DNA of 64,000 bases from contig NC_062214.1 of assembly GCF_902686445.1 (NCBI RefSeq), positions 90,438,738 through 90,502,737 on the forward strand. Direction: 5' to 3'. Source of the stretch: Sciurus carolinensis. Lineage: Eukaryota > Chordata > Mammalia > Rodentia > Sciuridae. The position numbers were made by a program, and so were the translations under genes. The number at the start of each line of letters is the position of its first letter. The first letter of the stretch is position 1. Of the stretch, positions 52,784 through 63,925 are shown piece after piece. The notes below the pieces were generated by a model. That model was not told where the DNA came from, ran no database searches, and saw only the letters and a program-made list of their open reading frames with translations.

Positions 52784-52841
52784 CTTCTGCTGCTGCTACT
52801 ACTACTACTATTACTACTACTACTACTACTACTACTATTAG
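52784..52841. repeat. (TAC)n / (CTG)n trinucleotide repeat
   Basis: CTTCTGCTGCTGCTACTACT and then TAC units with two ATT interruptions, about 58 bp. Confidence 0.94.
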
Positions 52842-54140
52842 CAAAAGAAAAAGTAGCAGAGAAAATTTTATTGAGGTGATGAAAATCAGATAACTGCTCT
52901 AATTTCATTTCACAAATTTTGAGAATTATCTTCCAGTGATAATACAATTTGGACCAGATGGAAAGAAAATCATTTTCAACTGTCCTTTCAGAGAGTACTA
53001 TATACTGTTGTTAGAACCACATACAGTTTGAAAACTCCTACTAGTAAGTCACAGGGGTAAGAAAGTTAATTGGGTACATGGTTTGTGTGTTGAGACTAAC
53101 TAGCATGGCTATTAAAGAAATTGTGTATAATTTATTTATATTGATCATTTGCAAAAATACACATATAAGTTAGTATTTTCCCTCCTCTCTGATAAAGCTT
53201 CTAGTAGAAGTCCCTCTACCAAACTTAGATAGATAAAATTTAGAGGTAAGGTCCAAAGGTAAGAATAACAGTCATTAGTCTCATAAAATCCTTCTCAGTT
53301 ATATAGCTCTCTGCCCACCCTATCAAGTGGTGAAATGAGTGAAGCAACTAGAAAAGCTGATTATTTACCAGGTAAACAAATGCAACAAAAATTAATTGCA
53401 CTGACTGTGGGCTAAGACTAAATTTGAAATCTCCCAGTTCAAAAATTATTTTTAAGACAGATGTGCTTTAAGTAGATGAATACATGGTATTTGAACTATA
53501 TGTCAATAAAACTATTTTAAAAAACTCAAATGTGTCCCCCAAAGAGAAATTTTGCCACAGAAAGAGGGCATAAATATACTATTAAGTTGAAGAAGAACAT
53601 TCAACATGGGAAATAGAAAAAACTAATTTGCTTAAGGGAGGGAAAATTAGGCTGCCTAGCAAAAAAAATTGTGAACATATTTAAAATTACCACACACGTT
53701 TGTTTTTTATTATTTCAGGAGGACAGTTGAGGCCAGTACACTTTTGACTCAATGGGGCTGAATGGGTGAGTAAGTGAGTGGGCAAGCAGGGTCCTGTGGT
53801 AAGTGTGGAAGAAGGAATAGAGAGCTCAGGATTTGGACTTCTCTGACTGGATTGGACTCTGTGACCCAGTCAGTGACCATAAATTTAACCTCCTTTATGA
53901 AAAGAAATGATTGTCTTTACCAAGGCAGGTACATCCAGGTTGACTCCATTGAATAGATCACAGAACACCCAGAATCAGTCATTTATAAAATGTAAATGCC
54001 GACATTGCTTTAAGTACAAATGTCACTTCCTTGCTTAAATGGCTTTTCATTGCTACAGAAAGGACTGACTAATGAACTCACCCTGCCTCTTCACCTTGCT
54101 CATGGTAATCCCCATTTCATTGGTCTTTCACCAACAGCGT
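52842..54140. other. Unique intron; contains a candidate exon
   Basis: No repeat recognised. 53719-53765 is a 47-nt stretch with a good acceptor and donor; see the separate entry. Confidence 0.45.
53719..53765 (+). other. Candidate cryptic or 5'-UTR exon
   Basis: Acceptor TTTTTTATTATTTCAG ends at 53718 and donor ATGG|GTGAGTAAG starts at 53766. The segment contains an in-frame-free ATG, so it would be non-coding or used by an alternative transcript. Splice-site quality is the only evidence. Confidence 0.25.
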
Positions 54141-54148
54141 TTCTTTCT

Positions 54149-54293
54149 TCTTCTTTTTTAAAATTTAAAAAATTTTTTTATTTGTTGATGGACCTTTATT
54201 TTATTCATTTCTTTACATGTGGTGCTGAGAATTGAACCCACTTCCTCACATATGTGATACAAGTGCTCTACCACTGAGTCACAACTCAGCCCC
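54149..54293 (-). mobile_element. Long-tailed ID SINE, antisense, with TSD
   Basis: CAACAGCGTTTCTT and CAACAGCCTTTCTT flank it, one mismatch. The 3' block is eroded. Confidence 0.91.
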
Positions 54294-54472
54294 CCAACAG
54301 CCTTTCTTTAGAAGCTATTATTCTCTCTGTCTCAAGGCTATGTCCCTAGCCCTTGACAAGGTTGGCACCTTCTCATCCTTGAGAACACTGTTTAAAAGTG
54401 ACTTCTCATAAAGTCCTTACCACCCTCTTATCTAAAACTTGTTCTGACTCACCACCCATAAGCTTTATTTCA

Positions 54473-54654
54473 GGTGGCCACAGTGGCACATGACTGTAAT
54501 CTCATTGACTTAGGACACCGAGGCACAAGGATTGCAATTTTGAAGCCAGCTTTGGTAACTTAATGAGACCCTGTGTCAAAATAAGAAATGAATGGGGCTG
54601 GAGATCTAGCTCAATGGTAAAGCACCTCTGGATTCAATCCTTGGTACCAAAACA
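54473..54654 (+). mobile_element. B1-dID dimer, sense
   Basis: GGTGGCCACAGTGGCACATG to CCTTGGTACCAAAACAG. Confidence 0.86.
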
Positions 54655-54726
54655 GAAATATTAACAACTTACTTTCAGCAACTCTGTTTAACTTGTATCC
54701 TGGTTCAGATTTGTAACACTTTTTTT

Positions 54727-54729
54727 TTT

Positions 54730-54762
<33 letters not shown>

Positions 54763-54837
54763 CAGTGCTGGGGATTGAACCCAGGGCCTTGTGCTTGCGA
54801 GGCAGGCACTCTACCAACTGAGCTATATCCCCAGCCC
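54727..54837 (-). mobile_element. ID SINE, antisense, with TSD
   Basis: TGTAACACTTTTTT flanks both sides (from 54712 and 54838). Long T-run and near-consensus body. Confidence 0.94.
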
Positions 54838-54989
54838 TGTAACACTTTTTTATTCATGTGGTTGCTTATGATGTCCATTCTATACTGTAAACTCTCTGAG
54901 CAGACAATTGTATATGTTGAGTTCACTGTTCTAACTCTAGTGACTATACCAGTTTTTAGGCACATAGAAGGCACTCCCTAAATATTTTT

Positions 54990-56940
54990 TGACTTAAGAA
55001 CACTTTAAATAAATGTAAGTGCTTGTGCATTAAATAAATAAAAGTGCTTGTACATTTTCTTTTTGACATCTGGACATGTTTCAAACTCCTTGCATAATTG
55101 CTGTCATTCTCTAAGATTCATTTATTTAGAAGTAATATAAAAAAATGCATGTGTACATGTTTTAAGAAACAATTCTTTAAATCTGTTTTTCTATGTTTTA
55201 AGTATGACCCTTTTTCTTTTGTAGAAGGTAAATTGAATGGAGGAAAACAAATTGGTGCTGGGGCTGAGAATAAAATTCGATATTTCTAGCACTGATCTTC
55301 TTACCTTATCAACTTTGTGCCTATATTAAATAGATGGTTCTTCATGGCCTGGAAAAATACATAAGAACTAAATATTGATAATGTCAGAGAAACTCCCACA
55401 TGAGAAGACTTAGAACTGGTTCTAAAATAAAACCATTATCTTTGTCATTAGTTTTCAGCTTTTGATGGTCTCTTATAGCATCTAACATAGGTGAAAATTT
55501 ATTTTTCTAAAGACTAGTGCCTTTTTTAATAGCGATAACATTGCAGATAATTAAAACAAGATATAATTGTCATGATATTTGTAATGTTTTTCCCTCTTAG
55601 ATTGAGATCTTTGGGATTTGAATTTGAGTTCATTGGTTGAGAACAGAATTGGGAAGTCAATTATACATTTGTATATCCCTTTAATCACTAAATATCTGAG
55701 AACTGACTATGGTATTCCCAGTGAGTAAAATGGTGAATGTGATAAGAAACAGTTCATGCCTTCACAAAGTTAGTACACAGGTATTAGTGTTGTTGGTGGG
55801 TGCTTTAGTAATACATATGAGGGCTACTGTAATTGCTTGTGGTAGTTAATAAAGATATTTAAGGTGAAAGTTAAATACGTCCATAAGTTAACATCATGAG
55901 AAGCAGAGATAAAGAAGGATCCAGGGCCCTTTGGAAGAATTGAAGTATTTCACTATCCATTAACATATAATGTGAGGGGAGGAATTAACAGAAATGAAGT
56001 CTTGGAGAGGTGAACAGGTGCCAGATCTGGAAGGATCTACCCCGGGTTCTATCCCCAGCAACTGACAAAGGAAAAAAAATTACTAAAAATGTTAGAAATT
56101 TAGAGTTTTATTCTTTTCCTTTTGACCCTATTCCTCAGAAATAAACTGCTGTTAATTTTCACAGACTTCTAAGTATGTGCCAACATATTCCCAGTAGAGT
56201 ATTTGCAAAAGAATACAGTACTAATTTGTTTTCATTTTACTTCTTTTGGTAGGATAATGATATACATTTTATTCTACACTAGGCTTTTTTACCTAATAGG
56301 GTATTAGCTCTTTCCAAAATTAAGACATACATATCTACCTTTTTTCTTTTCAATAGCTATATACTCACTGTTCCACAGCATAGGTATATTGGAGGTTAGC
56401 TATTCTCCAAGTCATGGGCATCTAAGTTGATTCTAGTTTCTCGTTATTAATAATAATACTTGGTAGATGGCCTCATCAGTATACTTGGGTCAGATCTTAC
56501 TCATAATTTGGGTCTCAACTCATCACATGAGATTAATATGTATGGTCACATGTGCTTTTCAGAAACACATAGATTGCCTTTAAATAAATCCAGTGTGGTC
56601 AGGTTTTCTTCCAGTGTTGGATCAAATTCTCTTTCTCTAGTTGAGCACCAGGTGAAGTTGTTGTGTGTTCTGCAGTTACATTTTATGAAAAATACATATT
56701 TTTTTAAATACATATCTTTAACCAATAAAATTATGTTTCTTGAGAATCATGTACAGTAAGAGCCCTTGTGAACAGAGTCTGAGGGAGTAAAATTCATTTT
56801 TCTCATTGGGTGTAATGGTAAATGAGATTGGGCTGAACATTTTACTAATATTTTCTTTTTTTTTGCTACATATATTCACTGATATATATATATATATTAT
56901 TATGACATTTTAGCAAGATTTTAATGATTTTTTGCCCTTT
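54990..56940. other. Mostly unique intron
   Basis: A short L2-like piece may lie at 55690-55790 (TATCTGAGAACTGACTATGG). A small (TA)n sits at 56883-56898. No exon recognised. The stretch 54855-54985 before it resembles an ancient L2/MIR-type 3' end. Confidence 0.45.
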
Positions 56941-56949
56941 TGTTCATAT

Positions 56950-57040
56950 TTTTATTGGTGCATTGTAATTATACATAATAGTGGTATTCATTTATTCCTA
57001 TATGCACATAATTATATAATTTGGTCAGTATCATAATTTT
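56950..57040 (-). mobile_element. L1 3'-end fragment
   Basis: TTTATTGGTGCATTGTAATT and ACATAATAGTGG; same 3' UTR type as 20766-20930. Confidence 0.65.
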
Positions 57041-57800
57041 CTATTTATAGATTGTTGAAAATGGGATTTGAGGAAGGTTCAAGGTATTATGCTTAATTTT
57101 TACTTAACTTTTGAAATAGTATAAGAATTCTTTAAAAATGGTGTATCATCCTGTACCTTTTGCAGTAGGTTGATCTGTGACTTTTATTTCTTAAATGAAA
57201 TAGAGGATCACCTGCTAAGAATAAGGAAACACCAGAAGAACTGTACAGCACTGTTCAGTATTCTGGTGAATTAGGAGAGCACATATTTATAATGGTACTA
57301 GTTGTAACATTTTTTTTTTATCAGTACTCAGCAGCATAGATGATCAATTGTAAGATTTACACACAGTAGAGACTTTGGCTGAACAGTGATAGAAATTATA
57401 GATTATGAAATCTAAGCAGAGTAAAAAAGTAAAGACGGGAAGATGCAGAGAACCCTCCTAAGATGATGAAATCACAGAACAAATAAAATGAGAGTGAATG
57501 AATGATAGCTGGAAGGGAAATAAAGTGTCATTATATTTTACCGCAACTGCCTTGCTTATTTCTAAAATATGCAGGAAGTCTGAAAACATATAGCTGGTGA
57601 CTAATTTATGGAAATGAGATTAGCTCTTTTATTGAAAAAGAGAGCTGAAGATGTAAACCTAAAGACATTAATTTCATTTTAATTTACTTGTTCAGTGGAA
57701 GGATTCAGTGTTGCCAAAGATGAACATTATAAAGAAAAATACATTAGGAATAAGTATTACAGATAAGTAGACAATGTTTTCTATGCATTTTTGGCAAATA
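57041..57800. other. Unique intron, no feature seen
   Basis: No recognisable repeat or exon. Confidence 0.45.
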
Positions 57801-57815
57801 TAATACAAAGAACAT

Positions 57816-57951
57816 GGGCTGGGGTTGTGACTCGGTGGTAGAGCCTGGCACATGTGGGGCACTGGGTTTAATCCTCAGCACCACATAAAAATAAATAAAT
57901 AAAATAAAGGTACTGTGTCCATCTACAACTAAAAATATTTTAAAAAATAAT
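57816..57951 (+). mobile_element. Long-tailed ID SINE, sense, with TSD
   Basis: AATACAAAGAACAT (57802-57815) and AATGCAAAGAACAT (from 57952). Full 3' block GTGTCCATCTACAACTAAAA. Best sense example of this subtype. Confidence 0.94.
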
Positions 57952-57964
57952 AATGCAAAGAACA

Positions 57965-58290
57965 TTTTCTCCCCGAACAAGATTTCCCATAGGCCCCAGC
58001 ATTTTAGTATGTATTTCCTAAATACCCACAGTTTATCTAATCCTCAGGGTCCCTTTAAGTTTTGCCACTTGTCCTGAAATTATAGAGAAAGGATCAACTT
58101 CAAAATTATGCTAAATATTTTAGGAAAAGTTACTTTAAGACTTAAGTAAATATCACATTACTAATCAGACTTGTAATTTATTCAATTATACCTTATAAAT
58201 TCTTCATTTACTTCTTTATTTGGTGGGTTATAATCTTTTGTATAATTTTGATATTCAGATTTGGTCAGTAGGAACCTTCCCTACAAGATA
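57965..58290. other. Unique intron, no feature seen
   Basis: AT-rich; nothing recognised. Confidence 0.45.
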
Positions 58291-58305
58291 GCTTCTGTAT
58301 TCTTT

Positions 58306-58411
58306 CTTTTTAAAAATTATTTTATTTATTTATGGATGTGGTGCTGAGGATTGAACCCAGTGCCTCACACATGCTAGACAAGCGCTCCACCACTGAACCA
58401 CAACCCCATCC
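58306..58411 (-). mobile_element. Long-tailed ID SINE (tail shortened), antisense, with TSD
   Basis: CTTCTGTATTCTTT at 58292-58305 and from 58412. 3' block lost, TTTATTTATTTATGG kept. Confidence 0.93.
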
Positions 58412-59098
58412 CTTCTGTATTCTTTTGACATATTCCTATCATTCATTGACCATTTCCTTATTTTCATGTTCTAGGCTCATATTGTTCTCTATTAGCTGCC
58501 TCAGCTCTAAAATTAGCCATTTCTCCAAGGATTCCTAGTTCCTTTTACTTGAGAATGGTATATGTCAGATGTGTTCATTGCTATTGGGTATTGCTCCCCA
58601 TAGGTTCTGTTAGTGGATAGAGATAGTAATTATATTATTGCTATATTTATCTGTGTGTGTGTGTAAAAAGTCATGAGTTTACTTTGATATCTCTAATGCC
58701 TATTCATCACCACATGTTTCATTCTAGGTTTTTCCTTTTCCATTTTAAAATTCTTATACTGAAAAATTTGACCATAATTGTCCTCAATATGTTACCTATT
58801 CAATCACTCTGCCTGTATATAACTACTCTCCTATTGCTACTCTTCTTACTCTATTTGGGTCCCCACTCTGTACCAGACTACTTCCTTCATATGGATGCCA
58901 TCCTCACCTTGTGCATGTTCCAACATATCATGCTGGATTTTACTTTCCATGCTTGGACTCGAACCACCTGTGCTGCCTTCCTCACTCTTTTCAGGATCAG
59001 ACATACTACACTGTCCCTCCCCCATCCCTATGTATTTTTGTTTGTGAATTATGTCATACTGATCTCTTTTTTTTTTCATCATATAGATCTTAAACAAA
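58412..59098. other. Unassigned sequence with a chance ORF
   Basis: A 188-codon plus-strand frame (58657-59223) starts here but runs into the SINE at 59112, and its hydrophobic composition reflects T-richness. I recognise no gene or repeat family. Confidence 0.4.
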
Positions 59099-59111
59099 CT
59101 TTAGTGAGTTT

Positions 59112-59303
59112 GTGGGTTTTTTTTTGGTACCAGGAATTGAACCCAGGTGCACTTAACCACTTAGCCATGTTCCCAGCCATTTTTTATTTTTTATTTAGAG
59201 ACAGGATCTTGCTAAGTTGCTGAGGCTGGCTTTGAACTTGCTATCCTCCTGCTTCAACCTTCCAAGTCACTGAGATTACAGGTGTGCACCCCCGTGCCCA
59301 GCA
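59112..59303 (-). mobile_element. B1-dID dimer, antisense, with TSD
   Basis: CTTTAGTGAGTTT (59099-59111) and CTTTGGTGAGTTT (59304-59316), one mismatch. Confidence 0.93.
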
Positions 59304-59489
59304 CTTTGGTGAGTTTTGATAAATGCATTTACCTGTGGATATTCATCAGCCTAGTGTTATCTTCCATTAAATCCCTACCTTTCTCTGGGCAAACACTTCT
59401 GGTTCTTTCACCCGGGCTAACTTTTCCTATTTTTGAACTTTATATAATTGAAATAACAGATACGTCTTAATAATTGTGGCTTTAAAAAA

Positions 59490-60200
59490 TGTTCTGAAAT
59501 TAATAGATTTACTTTGTATTCTGATATTTTTTATTGAAGGAGGAAAACACATAATATAAAATTTACCCTGGTAACCATTTTTAAGTGTACAGATCTGTAG
59601 GGTTAATCATATTCACATTGGTATGCAACAGCAATGTTATATATTGCTTTAGAATTTTTTCATCTTGCAACACTGATATTGTATATCTGTCAAACTCCTA
59701 ATTTCCACTTTTTCCCAGTCCCTGGCAACCACCTTTCCAATTTGTTTTCATGATTTTGACTACTCTAGATATTTCATATATGTGGAATCATATAGAACTT
59801 GTATGATCTTTTTGTACACTTTCCTGTGTATTTTAAGATTGTTTTAGCTATTTTGTGTTCTTTGCTTTTCCATGTTCTTTTTTCTTACATTATATGTGTG
59901 TGTATGAAAGATTATATACATATATTATATACATATATAAAATTATATACATATATATAAAGATTATTATAGCAGTTGCAAGAAGTGTTAGTTTCCTGGT
60001 TGCTATAACAAAATAGTCACAGATTTATTTTGCGGTTTCCATATATACTTTTTAATCAGTTTTTTAATCCCTCTAACCATACTATATTGATTTTGATAAT
60101 TTAAATTCCTTAAATTTGTCTTTAAGGAAGACTGACATCACAACTTCTAATCCATGAACACACCTTCCAGTCCCTCCAATTACATAAATCTTTAATTTCT
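59490..60200 (-). mobile_element. Ancient L1M 3' remnant, antisense
   Basis: AAGTGTACAGATCTGTAGGG, TTTTTTCATCTTGCAACACT and CCTGGCAACCACCTTTCC are the typical reverse L1M 3' UTR motifs. A TA-rich tract lies at 59895-59965. Confidence 0.7.
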
Positions 60201-60234
60201 CTCAATGGTAGTTTATAATTTTGAGTATAAATGT

Positions 60235-60327
60235 TTTGTTTTGTTTGTTTTTACAATGCTAGGGATTAAACCCAGGGCCTCACACATGCTAGGCAAGCTT
60301 TGTACCCCTGAGCTACATCCCCAGTCC
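60235..60327 (-). mobile_element. ID SINE, antisense
   Basis: GTTTTGTTTGTTTTTACAAT, AGGGATTAAACCCAGGGCC to CATCCCCAGTCC. Confidence 0.87.
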
Positions 60328-60399
60328 TATATGTGTTATATAAATAGATTCCCAAGTACTTTTAGTCTCTTGGGTGCTGTTTTTAGATGAAATTATTGC

Positions 60400-60496
60400 T
60401 ATTTTTAATTTTTAGGAACAGTTTTAGGTTTACAGAAAAATTATGTCAAAAGAACAGAATTTCCATACTCTTACACTCTCTTTCCTTCTCTCTCTT

Positions 60497-60530
<34 letters not shown>

Positions 60531-60533
60531 CCC

Positions 60534-60568
<35 letters not shown>

Positions 60569-61365
60569 TTACACACACTTTATTTTTCCCTATTAAAATA
60601 TACCATCAGTGTGGTACATTTACTACAATTGATGAGCCAATTATCAATATAGAATAGTTAGACTGCCTGGAAAATCTGTGCTCCAACCATTCATCCCTGC
60701 ATCCTTCTGTCCCCTTTCTGCCAGGCAACCGCTGATCTTTTTACTATCTCCATAGCTTTACCTTTTCCAGAATGTCATCAAGTTATAGTGCTTAGCCTTT
60801 TTATATTGACTTCTTTCAGTTTGCCATATACATTTAACTTTCTTCCATGTTTTTTGGTGACTTACTCATTCTTTTTTTTAAATTGCTAAATAATATTTTG
60901 TTGCATGGCTTTACCACAATTTGTTTATCTGTTGACCTATTAAAGTATCCTTGGTTTTGAGGCTTTTTTTGATAATTACAAGTAAGACTGCTATAAGCAT
61001 TTATGTGCAGGTTTTTGTGGGAACATTAATTTTCAATTCATTTGGGTAAACTCCAAGGAGTGTGGTTATTGAATCATCTGTAAAAATTGTGTTTAATTTT
61101 ATAAGATTGTTAAAATTCCTTCCAAAGTGATTGTACCATTTTGCATTCCCACCATTAATGAATGAAAGTTCCTGTTACTCTATATTCTTCTCTAAACATT
61201 TGGTGTTGTCATAGTATTTTGGATTTTCACCATTCTAATAGGTGTATAATAGTATCTCATTTATTTTAATTTGCAATTCCCTGGTGACATAGTATTGAAC
61301 ATCTTTTCATACACTTATTTGTCATCTGTTTATCAGTTGGTGAGATATCTAATTTACATCTTTTG
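60400..61365 (-). mobile_element. Ancient L1M 3'/ORF2 remnant, antisense
   Basis: TTTTAGGTTTACAGAAAAAT, CCAGGCAACCGCTGATCTTT and TTAATTTGCAATTCCCTGGT read as reverse L1 3' UTR then ORF2 C-terminus. Same type as the host element at 18905-21060. Confidence 0.75.
60478..60580. repeat. Compound (CT)n-(CA)n microsatellite
   Basis: CTTTCTCTCT units, a CCCCCC interruption, then (CA)n; inside the ancient L1. Confidence 0.95.
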
Positions 61366-61369
61366 TCCT

Positions 61370-61564
61370 TTTTTTTTTTAATTTGCAGAACAAGGGATTG
61401 CATCCAGGACCTTATGAATGCTAGGGGAGCACTCTACCACTCACTTCATCCCCAGCCCTTTTTATTTTTTGAGACAAGGTTTTACTAAATTGCCCAGGCT
61501 GAAATGCCCCTGCTTCAGCCTCCCAAATAGCTGAGATTACAGGTGTGTGCCTCCACGCTTGGCA
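61370..61564 (-). mobile_element. B1-dID dimer, antisense, diverged
   Basis: GGGATTGCATCCAGGACC to CCTCCACGCTTGGC. Confidence 0.83.
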
Positions 61565-61856
61565 CTTTTATCATTTTTATCACCAGCAAGATATGACTTT
61601 TGATTTCAAAAAATATGTGGAGTTTCATACTTTAAAAAATATCTCATCTTTTCTTTAATTCAGGCATATCTAAATTAATGGGAACCACTAGAATTGAGGT
61701 TTCTTAAGGAACTTGCTGGTCTGATTCTAAAAATTCAAATATGGATTCATCACGGTGTGAAACATGTTTAATAAATAAGTTAGAAGTTATTGCCAAATGG
61801 TTATTCATTAGAAAAATAAATACATATACATACTTACTGCATTTATATAATTTCTC

Positions 61857-61867
<11 letters not shown>

Positions 61868-61891
<24 letters not shown>

Positions 61892-61965
61892 GTGCTGGGG
61901 ATTAGAACCCAGGACTTTGTGCATTTGAGGCAAACACTCTACCAACTGAGCTATATTCCCAGCCC
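61868..61965 (-). mobile_element. ID SINE, antisense, with TSD
   Basis: CTCTACTTTTTT on both sides (from 61854 and 61966). T-run of over 30. Confidence 0.93.
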
Positions 61966-62198
61966 CTCTACTTTTTTAAAAGTGGAATAAAAAGGACTAG
62001 AAATAATATGAGATAGATAATAATGTTAAAAAATAAGCATAGTTCGTCTTTTGCTGCTGTCTTTGGAAACCATTTTTTAATGTTAAAGTATTGCTTAATT
62101 TTTACTTTGAGTATTAGTTGACCTCCTTCTTAAGCTGACTTTTTTACATGTTATCAACTAGTTACTGTAAATAAACTGTATAATATATGTAATATTCT

Positions 62199-62286
62199 TT
62201 GTGTGTGTGTGGTGCTGGCGATTGAACCCAGGGCCATGTGCATGTGAGGCAAGCACTCTACCAAGTGAGATATATCCCCAGCCCCC
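62199..62286 (-). mobile_element. ID SINE, antisense
   Basis: Tail side is GTGTGTGTGTG; body GGTGCTGGCGATTGAACCC to CCCCAGCCCCC. Confidence 0.89.
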
Positions 62287-62750
62287 AAACCATATCATAT
62301 TCTTGTGAAGTAGAAATCCTAACCCATCTTAATACTGAATTTAAGTGAATTAATATTAGCTTTTTGATAGATGAATTCTAGTTCTCTATTGTATAAATAT
62401 TTGATTGTGTTGCTGAAATTTGTTTTGTTACTTGAAGAAGTCCAGCATAAGTATTACTTAATATTTATTGCGTACTACTTTAAGTATATGTAAGAAACTA
62501 AAGGTGATATTATAGTATCCCTAAGTTTAAAAACTTATAATCAAATTAGATATTAGAGTATGTATAATTATAATCTGATACATGGTGGGTGACAGATGAC
62601 TGATAGAGGCAGTGGTGTTTCTAGTGTAAATGACAAATCGGTTGTAGAAGATGTCACCCAGGAGTTAAGCTTTGAGTCAAACCTTTAATGCAAATGGAAG
62701 AGTTAAGATGCCATTCTAGATATAAGACTAAAACATGTATTTATGTTGCA
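62287..62750. other. Unique intron, no feature seen
   Basis: AT-rich; nothing recognised. Confidence 0.45.
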
Positions 62751-62753
62751 GTT

Positions 62754-62838
62754 TTTGTTTTTCTTGTACTGGGGATTGAACCCAGCACCTTATGCATACT
62801 AGACAAGTACTCTTTCACTGAGCTACATCCTTGGCCCT
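62754..62838 (-). mobile_element. ID SINE, antisense
   Basis: TTGTACTGGGGATTGAACCC to CATCCTTGGCCC. Confidence 0.87.
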
Positions 62839-62951
62839 ATGTAGTAGCTGTTTAAACAGAGGATTGAGATACAAGCTACAGAGTTTGTGATTGGGAACCA
62901 GAAATTCATTTTGAGCAGTGGGTGGTGATAAAGAAATAGGATTTTAAGTCA

Positions 62952-63155
62952 GGCTTGGTAGTGCAGGTCTGTAATCCCAGCTACTGGGTGTGTATTGTGG
63001 GTGTAGAGCTGAAGCAAAAGGGTCACAAGTTGAGACCAGTCAGGGTAACTCAGCAAGACGCTGTCTCAAAATAAAATAAAGCGTTGGAGATGTAGTTCAA
63101 TTGTAGAGTGCTTGCCTAGCACATGTGAGGCCCTGGGTTCAATTCCCAGTATTGA
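62952..63155 (+). mobile_element. B1-dID dimer, sense
   Basis: TTGGTAGTGCAGGTCTGTAA to GTTCAATTCCCAGTATTGAG; followed by a GGAGG/AGAG-rich purine tract (63155-63208) in place of a pure A-tail. Confidence 0.86.
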
Positions 63156-63209
63156 GGAAGGAGGAGGGAGAGAGAGAAGGAAAAGAGGGGAAGGTTGAAG
63201 GAAAGAAGA

Positions 63210-63353
63210 CTTTTTTAAAAAAAATTTTTGGTTGTAGATGGACACAATACCTTTATTTTACTTTATTTATTTTTATGTGGTGTTGAGAATCGAACCCAGT
63301 GCCTCACACATGCTAGGCAAGCACTCTACCACTGAGCCACAACCCCAGCCCCA
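63210..63353 (-). mobile_element. Long-tailed ID SINE, antisense
   Basis: Full 3' block TTGGTTGTAGATGGACACAA, TTTATTTTACTTTATTTATT and a near-consensus body. Best antisense example of the subtype. Confidence 0.93.
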
Positions 63354-63925
63354 GGATTTTAAAAAAGAATCATTAAGTTACTTTGGTTTCTTAAATGAGA
63401 GGTGCCTCATTAAGGTAGTATTGAATATTATTAATCTTTCATAATTATTAATTAGTGCTAATAATATCCCATGCATAGATTCAAAAATTATCACCTTAAA
63501 TGAATTTTTGCCATGTTTGTGGGCGGTACAGTGATTTTTCTGTTCTACATACGGATGTTATGTCCCAAGCTGAATGAAATTTTTGGCATTTTAGAGGTCT
63601 TTCGTCCAGCATGTTCTGTATATTTCTTAATATATTCAGGTCTACCTGGACAGGAAGGGCTGTATGTGAGCACTACTGTTACATGAGTCTAAATGCAAAG
63701 GATGAAGTTAGTGAAAAGCATTATAAAAATCTGTTTAAAAGCAGTAAACAAATGAAAAACATGAAGAGGACTACACAATATAGTATAGTTATCAAATCTT
63801 AAGAAATGAGACTATTATACTAGTGATACTTTATGAGAATTTGGAAGTTAATCAAATACTCATAAATTGAATAGATAGGATAAGACATATCCTGTTTCCT
63901 CAGTTTATTACATAAGAATGTATAG
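63354..63925. other. Unique intron, no feature seen
   Basis: AT-rich; a 63-codon frame at 63611-63802 has no recognisable domain. Confidence 0.45.

Noticed and set aside
55210..55289. Possible CSNK1G1 kinase exon (GGKQIGAGAE-like translation after TTTTGTAG)
   Set aside because: Superficial resemblance to a glycine-rich loop only; the flanking residues do not match casein kinase 1 gamma and no donor follows in frame.
58657..59223. 188-codon hydrophobic plus-strand frame
   Set aside because: Its end is made of an antisense B1-dID SINE and its composition reflects T-rich DNA; no start context or domain.
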